Source: Amycolatopsis circi
GTDB lineage: Bacteria > Actinomycetota > Actinomycetes > Mycobacteriales > Pseudonocardiaceae
Assembly: GCF_003385235.1 (NCBI RefSeq)
Contig: NZ_PQIA01000041.1
Coordinates: 1 to 62,502, forward strand
DNA length: 62,502 nucleotides
Direction of reading: 5' to 3'
The position numbers and the translations under genes are program-made. Below the pieces are notes generated by a model. It was not told the origin of the DNA. It worked only from the letters and a program-made list of their open reading frames with translations, and ran no database searches. This document shows, one piece after another, positions 1-8,079 of the stretch (positions within the stretch are counted from its first letter, which is position 1; each line of letters opens with the position of its first letter).

Positions 1-40
1 TCCCGGATCGGGGTGGCCCTAGGGCCACCCCGATCCGGGA
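1..40. repeat. Perfect 40-bp palindrome at window edge
   Basis: The first 40 bases form a perfect inverted repeat: two 20-base arms meet at a CCTAGG centre without a loop. It lies 60 bp upstream of the histidine kinase start. It could be a bidirectional terminator for an upstream gene outside the window, or a regulator site. No T-run follows the arm inside the window, so a classical intrinsic terminator is not proven. Confidence 0.6.
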
Positions 41-100
41 GCTGCGGCCAGGGACGGCGAGGACCGGGGCGGCGAGACTGGGGCGCGAAAGGGGGTGGAC

Positions 101-1903
101 ATGACGTCGGTGCGGCGCGCGTGGGCACTCGCCGGTCTCGCGGTGGTGAGCTGGGTCGACGTCCTGCTCGAACTGATCGCGTTCGCGCTGTTGTGCGTCG
201 GTCTCGTCCTCTTCTTCTCCCCGGCGGTCGAACTCGCGCGCGTCCGGTCTCGGCGCACCCGGGAGCTGGTCGGCCGGTGGACCGGTCGGGAGATTCCGAG
301 CCCGTACCGGCCTGCTCCGCCGGAGCCGGAACGCGAGCGCGACGGCTGGTATCGCGACGGCACCCAGCTCTACCGGCGCGCGTGGTGGATCCGCTGGAAC
401 CGACGTTTCACGTGGATCATGGAGGATCCGGCGACCGCCCGGGAGTTCGGCTGGCAGCTGCTGAACCCGCCGGTCGCGCTGGCTTTCGCGGTGTTTTCGC
501 TGGTCGGTGGACCGGTCGCGCTGCGCGGGTACTCCCGGTGGACCGGGTACTGGCTTGGTCCACACGCACCGTGGGGGAAGAGCTGGCTTCGTCGCCGGTA
601 CGAGACGCTCGGTGGTCAGCTCGGGATGTGGGCGATCTCCGTGGCGCAGCTGGGCCTGACGGTCGCCCAGCTCATCGTGCTGACCGGCGCGGTGCCGGTG
701 TTCCCGACTGTCACGCGGGCCAGCCGCGCGGTCGCCGACACTTTCCGTCGCGAGGCGGAGCGCTGGACCGGGGTGCGGATCGCCCAGCCGTACCTGCCGC
801 CGCCCGCGCTGCCGGTGCCGCGCGGCGACGGCCTGTACCAATTCGGCAAGCAGCTCTACGAGGAACCGTGGTGGCCGATGCTGCGTGCCCGGATCCACTG
901 GGTGCTCCACGACCGCGCGACCTGGCGGGATATGGCGGCGGCGGTGGTGCTGCCGGTGGTGACGCTGGTGCTGTGGGTGCCGTCGGCGGCGCTGGTCTTC
1001 TGGGGGACGTACGGCCTGGTCGCACTGTGGATCACCGGCCAGCACGGCTGGTTCGAGATGGTCGGGCTGCCCTCGGTGACCAGCACTGGCGGCGCGTTCG
1101 CGATGACGCCGGTGGCGCTGGCGGCGGTGTTCGTCGGACTGCTGCCGACGCCGTGGCTCGCCAGGTGGCAGGCGAAGCTCGGGCGCTGGCTGCTCGGTCC
1201 GACCGAGGCGTCCCGGCTCGCGCAGCGCGTGCACCGGCTGGACCAGACCCGCGTCGAAGTCAACGTCGCGCAAGCCGCTGAGCTGCGGCGGATCGAGCGC
1301 GACCTGCACGACGGCATCCAGTCGCGGCTGGTCGCGATGGGGATGAAGCTCGGCGCGGTGGAAGCGTTGATCGACCACGATCCGGACAAGGCGAAGCAAC
1401 TGGCCGCGGAATTGCGGGAAGCGTCGTCGGAGGCGCTCACCGAGCTGCGGTCGCTCGTGCGCGGCATCCATCCGCCGGTGTTGTCGGAGCGTGGACTGGT
1501 CGACGCGGTGCGTGCGGCGGCGTTGGACAGTCCGTTGAAAGTCGAGGTCACGGCGACGGTGCCGGGGCGGCTCGAACAGCCGGCGGAGGCTTGCGCGTAC
1601 TTCGCGGTGTGCGAATTGCTTGGCAACGCGGCAAAACACGGCGAGGCCCGGCGGGCGACGGTGGTGCTGGAGTACCTCGACGGGCTGCTGCGCGCGACCG
1701 TCACCGACGACGGCAAGGGCGGCGCCGACGCCGCGCGCGGCACGGGTTTGCGCGGGATCGAGCGGAGGCTGTCCGGATTCGCCGGTAGGTTGGCGCTGAC
1801 CAGCCCGCCGGGCGGCCCGACGGAGGCGATCGTGGAGGTGCCGTGCCAGCTCGACCCCGGACCGTCGTCGCCGAAGACCAGTATCTCCTCCGAGACGGCC
1901 TGA
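101..1903 (+). CDS. Sensor histidine kinase (NarL/DesK-type, HisKA_3)
   Basis: Membrane sensor kinase of about 600 aa that should phosphorylate the overlapping downstream response regulator. The N-terminal 380 residues hold several hydrophobic segments and an internal duplication: each half contains an acidic/Pro stretch, then a (G)xQLY...WW motif and a D-x-ATxR(D/E) motif, as in actinobacterial sensor domains of this kinase class. The HisKA_3 dimerisation box RDLHDG places the phospho-acceptor His near residue 403. It is followed by an HATPase domain with the N box (ELLGNAAKH) and G boxes (DDGKGG, GTGLRG). I chose ATG at 101 because GAAAGGGGG sits just upstream; an in-frame GTG at 95 is an alternative. 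The stimulus is not evident. Confidence 0.9.
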   Translation: MTSVRRAWALAGLAVVSWVDVLLELIAFALLCVGLVLFFSPAVELARVRSRRTRELVGRWTGREIPSPYRPAPPEPERERDGWYRDGTQLYRRAWWIRWNRRFTWIMEDPATAREFGWQLLNPPVALAFAVFSLVGGPVALRGYSRWTGYWLGPHAPWGKSWLRRRYETLGGQLGMWAISVAQLGLTVAQLIVLTGAVPVFPTVTRASRAVADTFRREAERWTGVRIAQPYLPPPALPVPRGDGLYQFGKQLYEEPWWPMLRARIHWVLHDRATWRDMAAAVVLPVVTLVLWVPSAALVFWGTYGLVALWITGQHGWFEMVGLPSVTSTGGAFAMTPVALAAVFVGLLPTPWLARWQAKLGRWLLGPTEASRLAQRVHRLDQTRVEVNVAQAAELRRIERDLHDGIQSRLVAMGMKLGAVEALIDHDPDKAKQLAAELREASSEALTELRSLVRGIHPPVLSERGLVDAVRAAALDSPLKVEVTATVPGRLEQPAEACAYFAVCELLGNAAKHGEARRATVVLEYLDGLLRATVTDDGKGGADAARGTGLRGIERRLSGFAGRLALTSPPGGPTEAIVEVPCQLDPGPSSPKTSISSETA

Positions 1904-2499
1904 CCCATCTGCTCGCCGCGCACGGTTTCGACGTCGTCGTGGCTGTCGGCTCCGGGCCCGAACTCGCCGCCGCACTTCGCGAACACCGGCCCGACGTGTC
2001 CATTGTGGACGTAAGGATGCCGCCGACCAACACCGACGAGGGCCTGCAGGTCGCCCTCGCCGCTCGCCGGGAGACGCCCGGGCTGCCGATTCTCGTGCTG
2101 TCGCAACACGTCGAGCAGTTGTACGCGCGCGAACTCCTGGCGGACGGCACCGGCGCGGTCGGCTATCTGTTGAAGGACCGGGTATTCAACGCGGAACAAT
2201 TCATCGACGCGGTCCGCCGGGTCGCCGCGGGCGGAACCGCGATGGATCCGGAAGTGATCGCGAAACTGGTGGCGGGCAACGCTTCCGACCCGCTGGCGGC
2301 CTTGACTCCGCGAGAGCGCGAGGTGCTCGGTTTGATGGCGGAAGGCTGTTCGAACGCCGCGATCGCTAGCCGGTTGTACTTCAGCGAAGGCGCGGTCGGC
2401 AAGCACACCGCGAATATCTTCGCCAAGCTCGGGATTTCCGCCTCGGACGACACGAATCGCCGCGTACTGGCCGTGCTGAAGTTCCTCGGTTCTAGCTGA
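1843..2499 (+). CDS. LuxR/NarL-family response regulator
   Basis: DNA-binding partner of the preceding kinase, whose 3' end it overlaps by 61 bp, implying translational coupling. The receiver domain has the acidic pair Glu11-Asp12 and the phospho-acceptor Asp56 in SIVDVRMP. A C-terminal LuxR-type HTH (LTPREREVLGLMAEG, then the SEGAVGKH recognition region) occupies roughly residues 148-210. Length (218 aa) is typical of NarL-type regulators. The start is a GTG at 1843. It converges with the TetR gene, overlapping by 8 bp at the stops. Confidence 0.93.
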   Translation: MPARPRTVVAEDQYLLRDGLTHLLAAHGFDVVVAVGSGPELAAALREHRPDVSIVDVRMPPTNTDEGLQVALAARRETPGLPILVLSQHVEQLYARELLADGTGAVGYLLKDRVFNAEQFIDAVRRVAAGGTAMDPEVIAKLVAGNASDPLAALTPREREVLGLMAEGCSNAAIASRLYFSEGAVGKHTANIFAKLGISASDDTNRRVLAVLKFLGSS

Positions 2500-3106
2500 G
2501 CGGCACTCGCACGGCAGGCGGAAGCGGCTCGGCCGCCGGGTGCGCCCGGAACGACTGGACCAGGTATGCCGTGAACCGCCGCACCGCTGCGACGCGCGCG
2601 GAAGCTGGTTCCAACTGGATGCCTTCGTTGGCGACCAACGCCAGCACGAGGTCTTCCAGCACGAAATCCGGCCGCAGGTCGCCGCTGTCCTTGGCCCGGC
2701 GGATGAGATCGAGCAGCAACCGCAGTGTTCGGGCGCGGTCGGCGGCGAAGTCGAGCCGTCGCGGGAGTTGCGCGACGAACGCGCGAAACCCCTGCTCACG
2801 CGCGTGCACCTCGGTGAGTTTCTCCACCACCAGGACAAAGCCCTGCCACGGATCAGCCGCAGCAAGCCCCTCTTCGACGATCGACGAGCACAACGCCAAC
2901 TCCTCGGCGAACGCTTCGGCGATCAGCGCGTCTTTGGTCGGAAAATGCCGATAGACCGTCGCGACGCTCACCTCCGCCTGCCGCGCGATCTCCCGCATCG
3001 GCACGCGGTACCCGCGGACCGTGAAAGCCACCCGGGCAGTAGCGAGAATGCGCACGCGGTTGTGCGCGGCGTCGGTCCGTCTCACTTCGACCGCCACCTC
3101 TCTCAC
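2492..3106 (-). CDS. TetR-family transcriptional regulator
   Basis: One-component repressor of 204 aa. The N-terminal HTH region (about residues 15-62) has the family pattern REIARQAEVSVATVYRHFPTKDAL; the rest is a helical ligand-binding domain. It is divergent from the oxidoreductase gene at 3148 with about 40 bp between starts, so it probably controls that gene and itself. The start is GTG at 3106; in-frame GTGs 9 and 15 nt further in are alternatives. Confidence 0.92.
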   Translation of the reverse strand: MREVAVEVRRTDAAHNRVRILATARVAFTVRGYRVPMREIARQAEVSVATVYRHFPTKDALIAEAFAEELALCSSIVEEGLAAADPWQGFVLVVEKLTEVHAREQGFRAFVAQLPRRLDFAADRARTLRLLLDLIRRAKDSGDLRPDFVLEDLVLALVANEGIQLEPASARVAAVRRFTAYLVQSFRAHPAAEPLPPAVRVPLS

Positions 3107-3147
3107 TTCCGCCTGAACCGCTGACCTGCCGGAATACCGTCGGACGG

Positions 3148-4044
3148 ATGAAAGCTGTCCAGTTTTCCCAGTATGGCCCGCCCAGCGTCGTGCACGTCGC
3201 CGATGTCGCCGAACCGCACGCCGGGCCCGGGGAGATTCGCATCTCCGTTCGCGCTTCCGGCTTTTCCGCGGGCGAAACCACCATCCGGTCCGGTGCGCGC
3301 AAAGGCCAGGTGACGTTCCCCTTCCGGACTGGGTACGACGCCGCCGGAGTGGTGGACGAGGTCGGCGACGGCGTCGATGGGATCGAACTTGGTGCGCACG
3401 TCTTCGGCATGACGGCCGCGGATCGTCGCGGGGCCAACGCCGAGTACGCCGTTCTCGTTCACTGGGCCGCCAAACCGGCCGTATGGAGCTGGGCCGAGGC
3501 GGGCGGTGCCGCGGGCGCGATCGAAACCGCCACCCGAGTGTTGGATCAGCTGCCCGGCGAAACGATCCTGGTGCACGGCGCAGCGGGCGGGGTCGGCACG
3601 GTCGCGGTCCAATTGGCGGTCGCGCGCGGTGCCACTGTTATCGGCACCGCAAGCCCGCACAACCACGATTTCCTGCGCTCACTTGGGGCGGTGCCGACGA
3701 CTTACGGACCCGGGCTGGTCGACCGAGTCCGCAGCGTCGATGCCGTCTTCGACTGCGCTGGGGGAGCATTGCCGGACCTGATCGAGATCGCCGGAGACCC
3801 CGCCCGGGTCGTGACGATCACCGACGCCAATGCACCCCAGCACGGCGTGCATTTCTCGCACAGTGCTGCGATCCCCGGTGCGGATCCGTTGGCGGTACAC
3901 GGCCTTGCCGCCGCGGTAAGGCTCGCGGAGGAAGGGCGCTTAAAGATCCCCGTCGCGGCGACCTTCCCGCTGAGCGAGGCCGCAGCTGCGCATGAGCTGA
4001 GCGAGAGCAGGCACGCCCGCGGGAAGATCGTCTACGTCTCGTGA
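3148..4044 (+). CDS. Zinc-independent MDR oxidoreductase (quinone reductase type)
   Basis: Medium-chain dehydrogenase/reductase of 298 aa that should use NAD(P)H to reduce quinones or other enones in the cytoplasm. An N-terminal GroES-like domain is followed by a Rossmann domain with the nucleotide loop GAAGGVG (residues 144-150). The Zn-binding Cys/His residues of alcohol dehydrogenases are not seen, which fits the quinone oxidoreductase branch. Divergent placement next to the TetR gene suggests induction by a small lipophilic compound. The substrate is unknown. Confidence 0.88.
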   Translation: MKAVQFSQYGPPSVVHVADVAEPHAGPGEIRISVRASGFSAGETTIRSGARKGQVTFPFRTGYDAAGVVDEVGDGVDGIELGAHVFGMTAADRRGANAEYAVLVHWAAKPAVWSWAEAGGAAGAIETATRVLDQLPGETILVHGAAGGVGTVAVQLAVARGATVIGTASPHNHDFLRSLGAVPTTYGPGLVDRVRSVDAVFDCAGGALPDLIEIAGDPARVVTITDANAPQHGVHFSHSAAIPGADPLAVHGLAAAVRLAEEGRLKIPVAATFPLSEAAAAHELSESRHARGKIVYVS

Positions 4045-4080
4045 GTGTTAATCACGGTTAGAACCGGGACGAACACTCAC
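4041..4080. terminator. Bidirectional terminator-like hairpin between convergent genes
   Basis: GTGAGTGTT (4041-4049) pairs perfectly with AACACTCAC (4072-4080); inside the loop CGGTT and AACCG form a second small stem. The structure spans the stops of the oxidoreductase (+) and the ferredoxin reductase (-), which is where a shared terminator is expected. There is no T-run. Confidence 0.55.
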
Positions 4081-5420
4081 GAGCGCGAAACCCGCACCAT
4101 TTCGTCCCGTTCCACGACCTTCACCCGCTCGCGTCCTTCTGCCTCGCCGAGCGACTTCTCGTGCGTGTCGAGCTTGCCCCACCCTTCCCAGGTGGTGAAC
4201 GAAATCCCGCGCGCGGCGAGGAATTCCAGGATCGCGTCCGGCGACGAATGCCGCGGCGCGGCGAGAGTGTCCGCGTCCGCCAGCAGGTTCGCGACGGTCT
4301 CGGCCGCGTCGCCCTTCGTGTGCCCGATCAGGCCGACCGGGCCGCGCTTGATCCAGCCGGTCACGTACACGCCCGGGACCTGGTTCTCGTCCAGGTCCAG
4401 CACGCGGCCGCCCTGGTTCGGGATCACGCCCGCGGTGTGGTCGAACGGGATTTCCGGCAGGTGCGACGACAGGTACCCGACCGCGCGGTACACCGCCTGG
4501 ACGTCCCAATCGTGGAACTCGCCGGTGCCGACAACCTTGCCGTCGCGGTACTCGGTGCGTTCCGTGCGCAGGCCGACGACCTTGCCGTCCTCGCCGAGCA
4601 CCTCGGTCGGCGCGTGGAAGAAGTGCAGGTGAAGGCGGCGCGGACGGTTGCCTTCGTCGCGAATCGCCCATTCCTGCAGCGTCTTCACGACCATGTCGGT
4701 CTGCTTGGAGGACCGCAGTTCGGCGACGCTCGCCTCGTCGAACTCCATGTCCTCGGGGTGCACGATCACCTCGACGTTCGGCGAATGGTCCAGTTCGCGC
4801 AGTTCCAGCGGCGAGAACTTCGCCTGCGCCGGACCGCGGCGGCCGAACACGTGCACGTCGGTGACCGGGCTGGCCTTCAAACCCTCGTAGACGTTCGCCG
4901 GGATGTCGGTCGGCAGCAGTTCGTCGGCGGTCTTGGCGAGCACGCGCGCCACGTCCAGCGCGACGTTGCCGACGCCGAGCACCGCGACCGACGACGCCGT
5001 GAGCGGCCAGGTGCGCGGCACGTCCGGGTGGCCGTCGTACCAGGACACGAAGTCGGCGGCGCCGTGGCTGCCGTCGAGGTCGATGCCGGGGAGGTCGAGC
5101 GCGCGGTCGGCCATCGCGCCGGTCGCGAAGATGACCGCGTCGTAGAACTCGCGCAGGTCGTCCAGCTTCAGGTCGGTGCCGTAGTCGACGTTGCCGAGCA
5201 GCCGGATGTTCGGCCGGTCGAGCACCTTGTGCAGGGCGTTGACGATGCCCTTGATGCGCGGGTGGTCGGGAGCGACGCCGTAGCGGATCAGCCCGAACGG
5301 CGCTGGCATGCGCTCGAACAGGTCGATCTCGACGCTCGCGTCGGACTTGTCCAGCAGGTCGGCGGCGTAGATGCCGGCGGGACCGGCGCCCACTACGGCG
5401 ACACGAAGGATTCGGCTCAC
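4077..5420 (-). CDS. fprA: NADPH-ferredoxin reductase, adrenodoxin-reductase type
   Basis: Flavoenzyme of 447 aa that transfers electrons from NADPH through FAD to ferredoxin, feeding P450s or other iron-sulphur systems. The FAD-binding loop GAGPAG is at residues 11-16 and the NADPH-binding GVGNVA at 149-154. PFGLIRYGVAPDH near residue 41 and the C-terminal GWIKRGPVGLIGH segment are hallmarks of the FprA / adrenodoxin reductase family. The start is GTG at 5420. A palindrome resembling an iron box lies 14-29 bp upstream of it. Confidence 0.92.
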   Translation of the reverse strand: MSRILRVAVVGAGPAGIYAADLLDKSDASVEIDLFERMPAPFGLIRYGVAPDHPRIKGIVNALHKVLDRPNIRLLGNVDYGTDLKLDDLREFYDAVIFATGAMADRALDLPGIDLDGSHGAADFVSWYDGHPDVPRTWPLTASSVAVLGVGNVALDVARVLAKTADELLPTDIPANVYEGLKASPVTDVHVFGRRGPAQAKFSPLELRELDHSPNVEVIVHPEDMEFDEASVAELRSSKQTDMVVKTLQEWAIRDEGNRPRRLHLHFFHAPTEVLGEDGKVVGLRTERTEYRDGKVVGTGEFHDWDVQAVYRAVGYLSSHLPEIPFDHTAGVIPNQGGRVLDLDENQVPGVYVTGWIKRGPVGLIGHTKGDAAETVANLLADADTLAAPRHSSPDAILEFLAARGISFTTWEGWGKLDTHEKSLGEAEGRERVKVVERDEMVRVSRS

Positions 5421-5433
5421 CGGTCCACGGTAA

Positions 5434-5449
5434 GTTAGGTGATCCTAAC
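5434..5449. promoter_or_regulatory. Iron-box-like palindromic operator upstream of fprA
   Basis: GTTAGG-TGAT-CCTAAC is a perfect 6+4+6 inverted repeat just upstream of the fprA start. Read on the minus strand, TTAGGATCACCTAA matches 13 of 14 positions of the 3' part of the DtxR/IdeR/DmdR iron box (TTAGGTTAGGCTCACCTAA) as I recall it, but the outer 5 bases are poor. Iron-dependent repression of fprA is an inference. Confidence 0.45.
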
Positions 5450-5503
5450 AATCACTGTGATCTGGCGTACGGTCCAGCAGGTGGGAGCCGCTAAGCTGGC
5501 GGC

Positions 5504-6148
5504 ATGCGCGTTCTCGTCGTCGACAACTACGACAGCTTCGTCTACAACCTCGTCCAGTACCTGGCGCAGCTCGGTGCCGACTGCACGGTGTGGCGCAACG
5601 ACGTCGTAGACCTCGACCGCGTGCCGGAATTCGACGCGGTGCTCGTCTCTCCAGGCCCGGGAACGCCGGAACGCGCAGGTCAGAGCATTGAAGTGATCGC
5701 GAAATGCGCCGAGACGCGCACGCCGATGCTGGGCGTCTGCCTCGGCCACCAGGCGCTGGGCGTGCACTTCGGCGCCACCGTCGACCGGGCGGACGAGCTG
5801 CTGCACGGCAAGACCAGCCAGGTGCACCACACCGGCGTAGGCATCCTCGCCGGGCTGCCGGAGGAGTTCACCGCCACCCGCTATCACTCGCTCACCGTGC
5901 TGCCGGAGACGATCGATTCGGCGATTTTCGAGGTCACCGGGACCACCGAGAGCGGCATCGTGATGGGCATGCGGCACCGCGAGCTGCCGCTGGAGGGCGT
6001 GCAATTCCACCCCGAATCCGTGCTCACCGAAGGCGGGCACCGGATGCTGGCGAACTGGATGGCCTCGGCGGGCCACCCGGTCGAGCCGTCCGTCGTCGAC
6101 GACCTGGAGCGGGCCACCCGTACCCTGCAGAAGGCCGCGACTGCGTGA
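5504..6148 (+). CDS. pabA: Aminodeoxychorismate/anthranilate synthase component II (glutamine amidotransferase)
   Basis: Class I glutamine amidotransferase of 214 aa that supplies ammonia to chorismate for p-aminobenzoate or anthranilate synthesis. The nucleophile Cys79 lies in GVCLGHQ, with His169 and Glu171 in VQFHPES; the N-terminal DNYDSFVYN motif is typical. No component I gene is adjacent, as in mycobacteria where the pabA/trpG-like gene sits alone beside pknB. The 3' end overlaps the ABC ATPase start by 4 bp (GTGA), so the inserted cassette is now translationally linked to it. Confidence 0.92.
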   Translation: MRVLVVDNYDSFVYNLVQYLAQLGADCTVWRNDVVDLDRVPEFDAVLVSPGPGTPERAGQSIEVIAKCAETRTPMLGVCLGHQALGVHFGATVDRADELLHGKTSQVHHTGVGILAGLPEEFTATRYHSLTVLPETIDSAIFEVTGTTESGIVMGMRHRELPLEGVQFHPESVLTEGGHRMLANWMASAGHPVEPSVVDDLERATRTLQKAATA

Positions 6149-6966
6149 CCGCGCCGTCCCCGCTGATCCGGCTCAGCGGAGTCGGAAAACGTTATGGCAG
6201 CGGCGAACCCGTCCTGACGCACGTCGATTTCGAGGTGCCCGCGGGACGGGTCGTCGGCATCCTCGGCACCAACGGCTCGGGCAAATCGACGCTGCTGCGG
6301 ATCCTCGCCGGGGTGTCGCGAGCGTCCTATGGCGACATCACCGGGACCCCTGCGGTCGGTTACCTGCCAGACCGGTTCCCCGGCGGCCAGCGGCTGAGCG
6401 CGCGGGCGTACCTGCGGCATCTCGCGCGGATCCGCGGACTGGCTGACCTGTCCGGAATCGACCCGCTGCTGAAGCGGCTCGCGCTGGTCGGCAGCCCCGA
6501 CGCGCAGTTGCGCACGCTGTCGAAAGGCAACGCGCAGAAGGTCGGTCTCGCCCAAGCCGTGCTGGTGCGGCCCGACCTGCTGATCCTCGACGAACCCTGG
6601 TCCGGTCTCGACGTCGGCACCCACACGGTGCTCGGCGAACTGGTCGCGGAAACCCGTGCCCGCGGCGCGAGCGTCGTGTTCACCGACCACCGGCCGGACG
6701 TCGTGCGCGAACACGCCGACGAGGTGTACCGGCTCGAATCCGGCCGGGTCGCGCCGCTGGAAACGCATCCGGAGCGCAAGCGGATCACGCTGGCGCCGGT
6801 GTCGTCCAGCGTCGACAACTGGTCCGCCGAACCAGGCGTGCACGCGGTCGCCGACAAGGTGGACGGCGTGGTCCTGACCGTCGACGCCGAACACGCCGAC
6901 GCCGTGCTGCTGCGCGCGCTTTCCGGCGGCTGGTCGGTGCGAGAGGTGGCGCCATGCTCGCAGTGA
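6145..6966 (+). CDS. ABC transporter ATP-binding protein
   Basis: ATPase of about 273 aa. It has Walker A GTNGSGKST (41-49), the signature LSKGN (125-129, a non-canonical form of LSGGQ), Walker B LLILDE (146-150) and H-loop His182. The GTG start at 6145 overlaps the pabA stop. The C-terminal 60 residues beyond the ATPase core are divergent. The next gene encodes a small polytopic protein overlapping by 13 bp, which fits a two-gene ABC-2-type exporter. The substrate is unknown. It opens the block inserted between pabA and pknB. Confidence 0.85.
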   Translation: MTAPSPLIRLSGVGKRYGSGEPVLTHVDFEVPAGRVVGILGTNGSGKSTLLRILAGVSRASYGDITGTPAVGYLPDRFPGGQRLSARAYLRHLARIRGLADLSGIDPLLKRLALVGSPDAQLRTLSKGNAQKVGLAQAVLVRPDLLILDEPWSGLDVGTHTVLGELVAETRARGASVVFTDHRPDVVREHADEVYRLESGRVAPLETHPERKRITLAPVSSSVDNWSAEPGVHAVADKVDGVVLTVDAEHADAVLLRALSGGWSVREVAPCSQ

Positions 6967-7598
6967 GCCGTTATTACCTGGCGCTGCTGGGACATTCGCA
7001 GCGGTATTTGCCAGCTGGCCTCGCGTACCTCGCGTTGTGCTCAATCCTCTACGCAGACCCGAGTTCGCCGGTGATTCCGCTGTTTGGGGTGAGTGGCGCG
7101 GGGGTTCTCGTCCTCGCTTGCTGGCTCACGATCGCGTTGCTGGACATCGAAGATCCGGTGCAACGGCTGATCACCCTCAATCACGCTGGCGGAAACCGCA
7201 AAACTATCAGCGGTGCGGTGCTCACGGTTTTCGGCTGCACCTTGGTGTGCACGGTGGCGACCGTGGGATGGGCTGGGACGCACCGGAATCAGCTGCATTG
7301 GCAGATCCTCAGCACTGGATTGGCGACGCATTTGGCGTGTGCTCTGGTCGGTATCGCGATCGGCCTGCCGTGCTCGCGGTTGCTGGTGTCGCGTATCGGA
7401 TGGACAGTGCTCGCGGCGGTTCTCGTGCTTGGCTTGGTGTTGCTGGGGAAGTGGGTCCCGTTGGTGCATCCGCTGCTGGAGGCGCTGATGAGCGGTGCCT
7501 CGTACGGCGGGCCGCTGGGGTTGGCGATTGGCACGTCGGTGGTTTTGCTGGCGGCGAGCATGACGGTGGTCGGCGCGGTCTCGGCTCGCCGGTCTTGA
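6954..7598 (+). CDS. Polytopic membrane protein, putative ABC permease
   Basis: Protein of 214 aa with about six hydrophobic segments and short loops, no soluble domain. It overlaps the upstream ATPase gene, so it is the probable membrane partner of that ATPase. I do not recognise a named family; the size matches small ABC-2-like permeases. Roughly 115 bp separate it from the EACC1 gene. Confidence 0.65.
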   Translation: MLAVSRYYLALLGHSQRYLPAGLAYLALCSILYADPSSPVIPLFGVSGAGVLVLACWLTIALLDIEDPVQRLITLNHAGGNRKTISGAVLTVFGCTLVCTVATVGWAGTHRNQLHWQILSTGLATHLACALVGIAIGLPCSRLLVSRIGWTVLAAVLVLGLVLLGKWVPLVHPLLEALMSGASYGGPLGLAIGTSVVLLAASMTVVGAVSARRS

Positions 7599-7714
7599 AT
7601 CTTTATCGAAGCCTTGAGCGAGACGCATTCTGTGTCTCTCGGGTCCAAGCTAGGATATCCGACCTGAGCTGGGCCGAGTGCGGTTTCCGGCCCCATGAGC
7701 AAGGGGAGGGTCTC

Positions 7715-8074
7715 ATGGCGGATGGCACCATTGCGATCACCATGCCAGGAGCGGCGGACGACGAACTCCGGAAGCTCGCGACGTGGTTTCGCGACGAGGA
7801 CGACTTGCGCGGCCGGGTCCGAGCCCAAGACGCTCCGGCCGGTCCCGGGGAAATGGGCGGTGCGCTCGACGCGATTACCGTCATAGCCACCAGCGGTACC
7901 GCTACCGCGTTTTGCCGTTCGTTATTCGAGTGGCTGACTCGTCTCCGTGACGCGCGCAAGGTTTCGCTCAAGCTTACGAGGGGCGAGGAGACACTCGAAC
8001 TGGAGTGCGGCTCGGGCGACGACTCCGCCCAAGTGCTCGCCGCGGTCCGGAACTTTCTCGAGCAGGAGTCCTGA
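7715..8074 (+). CDS. EACC1-family protein (effector-associated constant component)
   Basis: Small cytoplasmic protein (119 aa) with the EACC1 pattern: an N-terminal beta strand, D-D-E-L-x-x-L-x-x-W followed by a LRGRV segment, a central GEMGG, then FCRSLFEWL and a final strand/helix ending RNFLEQ. EACC1 proteins are described as constant partners of variable effectors (caspase-like, trypsin-like and others) in actinobacterial NTP-dependent conflict systems. AAGGGGAGGG at 7701-7710 supports ATG 7715. A caspase-like gene follows 6 bp later and a second EACC1 gene follows that, so this is a three-gene cassette. Its biochemical role is not known to me. Confidence 0.8.
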   Translation: MADGTIAITMPGAADDELRKLATWFRDEDDLRGRVRAQDAPAGPGEMGGALDAITVIATSGTATAFCRSLFEWLTRLRDARKVSLKLTRGEETLELECGSGDDSAQVLAAVRNFLEQES

Positions 8075-8079
8075 TCGGA

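Noticed and set aside
4161..5438. Large plus-strand open frame antisense to fprA, and similar long antisense frames across pknB, rodA and the acylase
   Set aside because: These are codon-bias shadows of high-GC genes: Arg/Val/His/Gln-rich, no domains, no ribosome sites.
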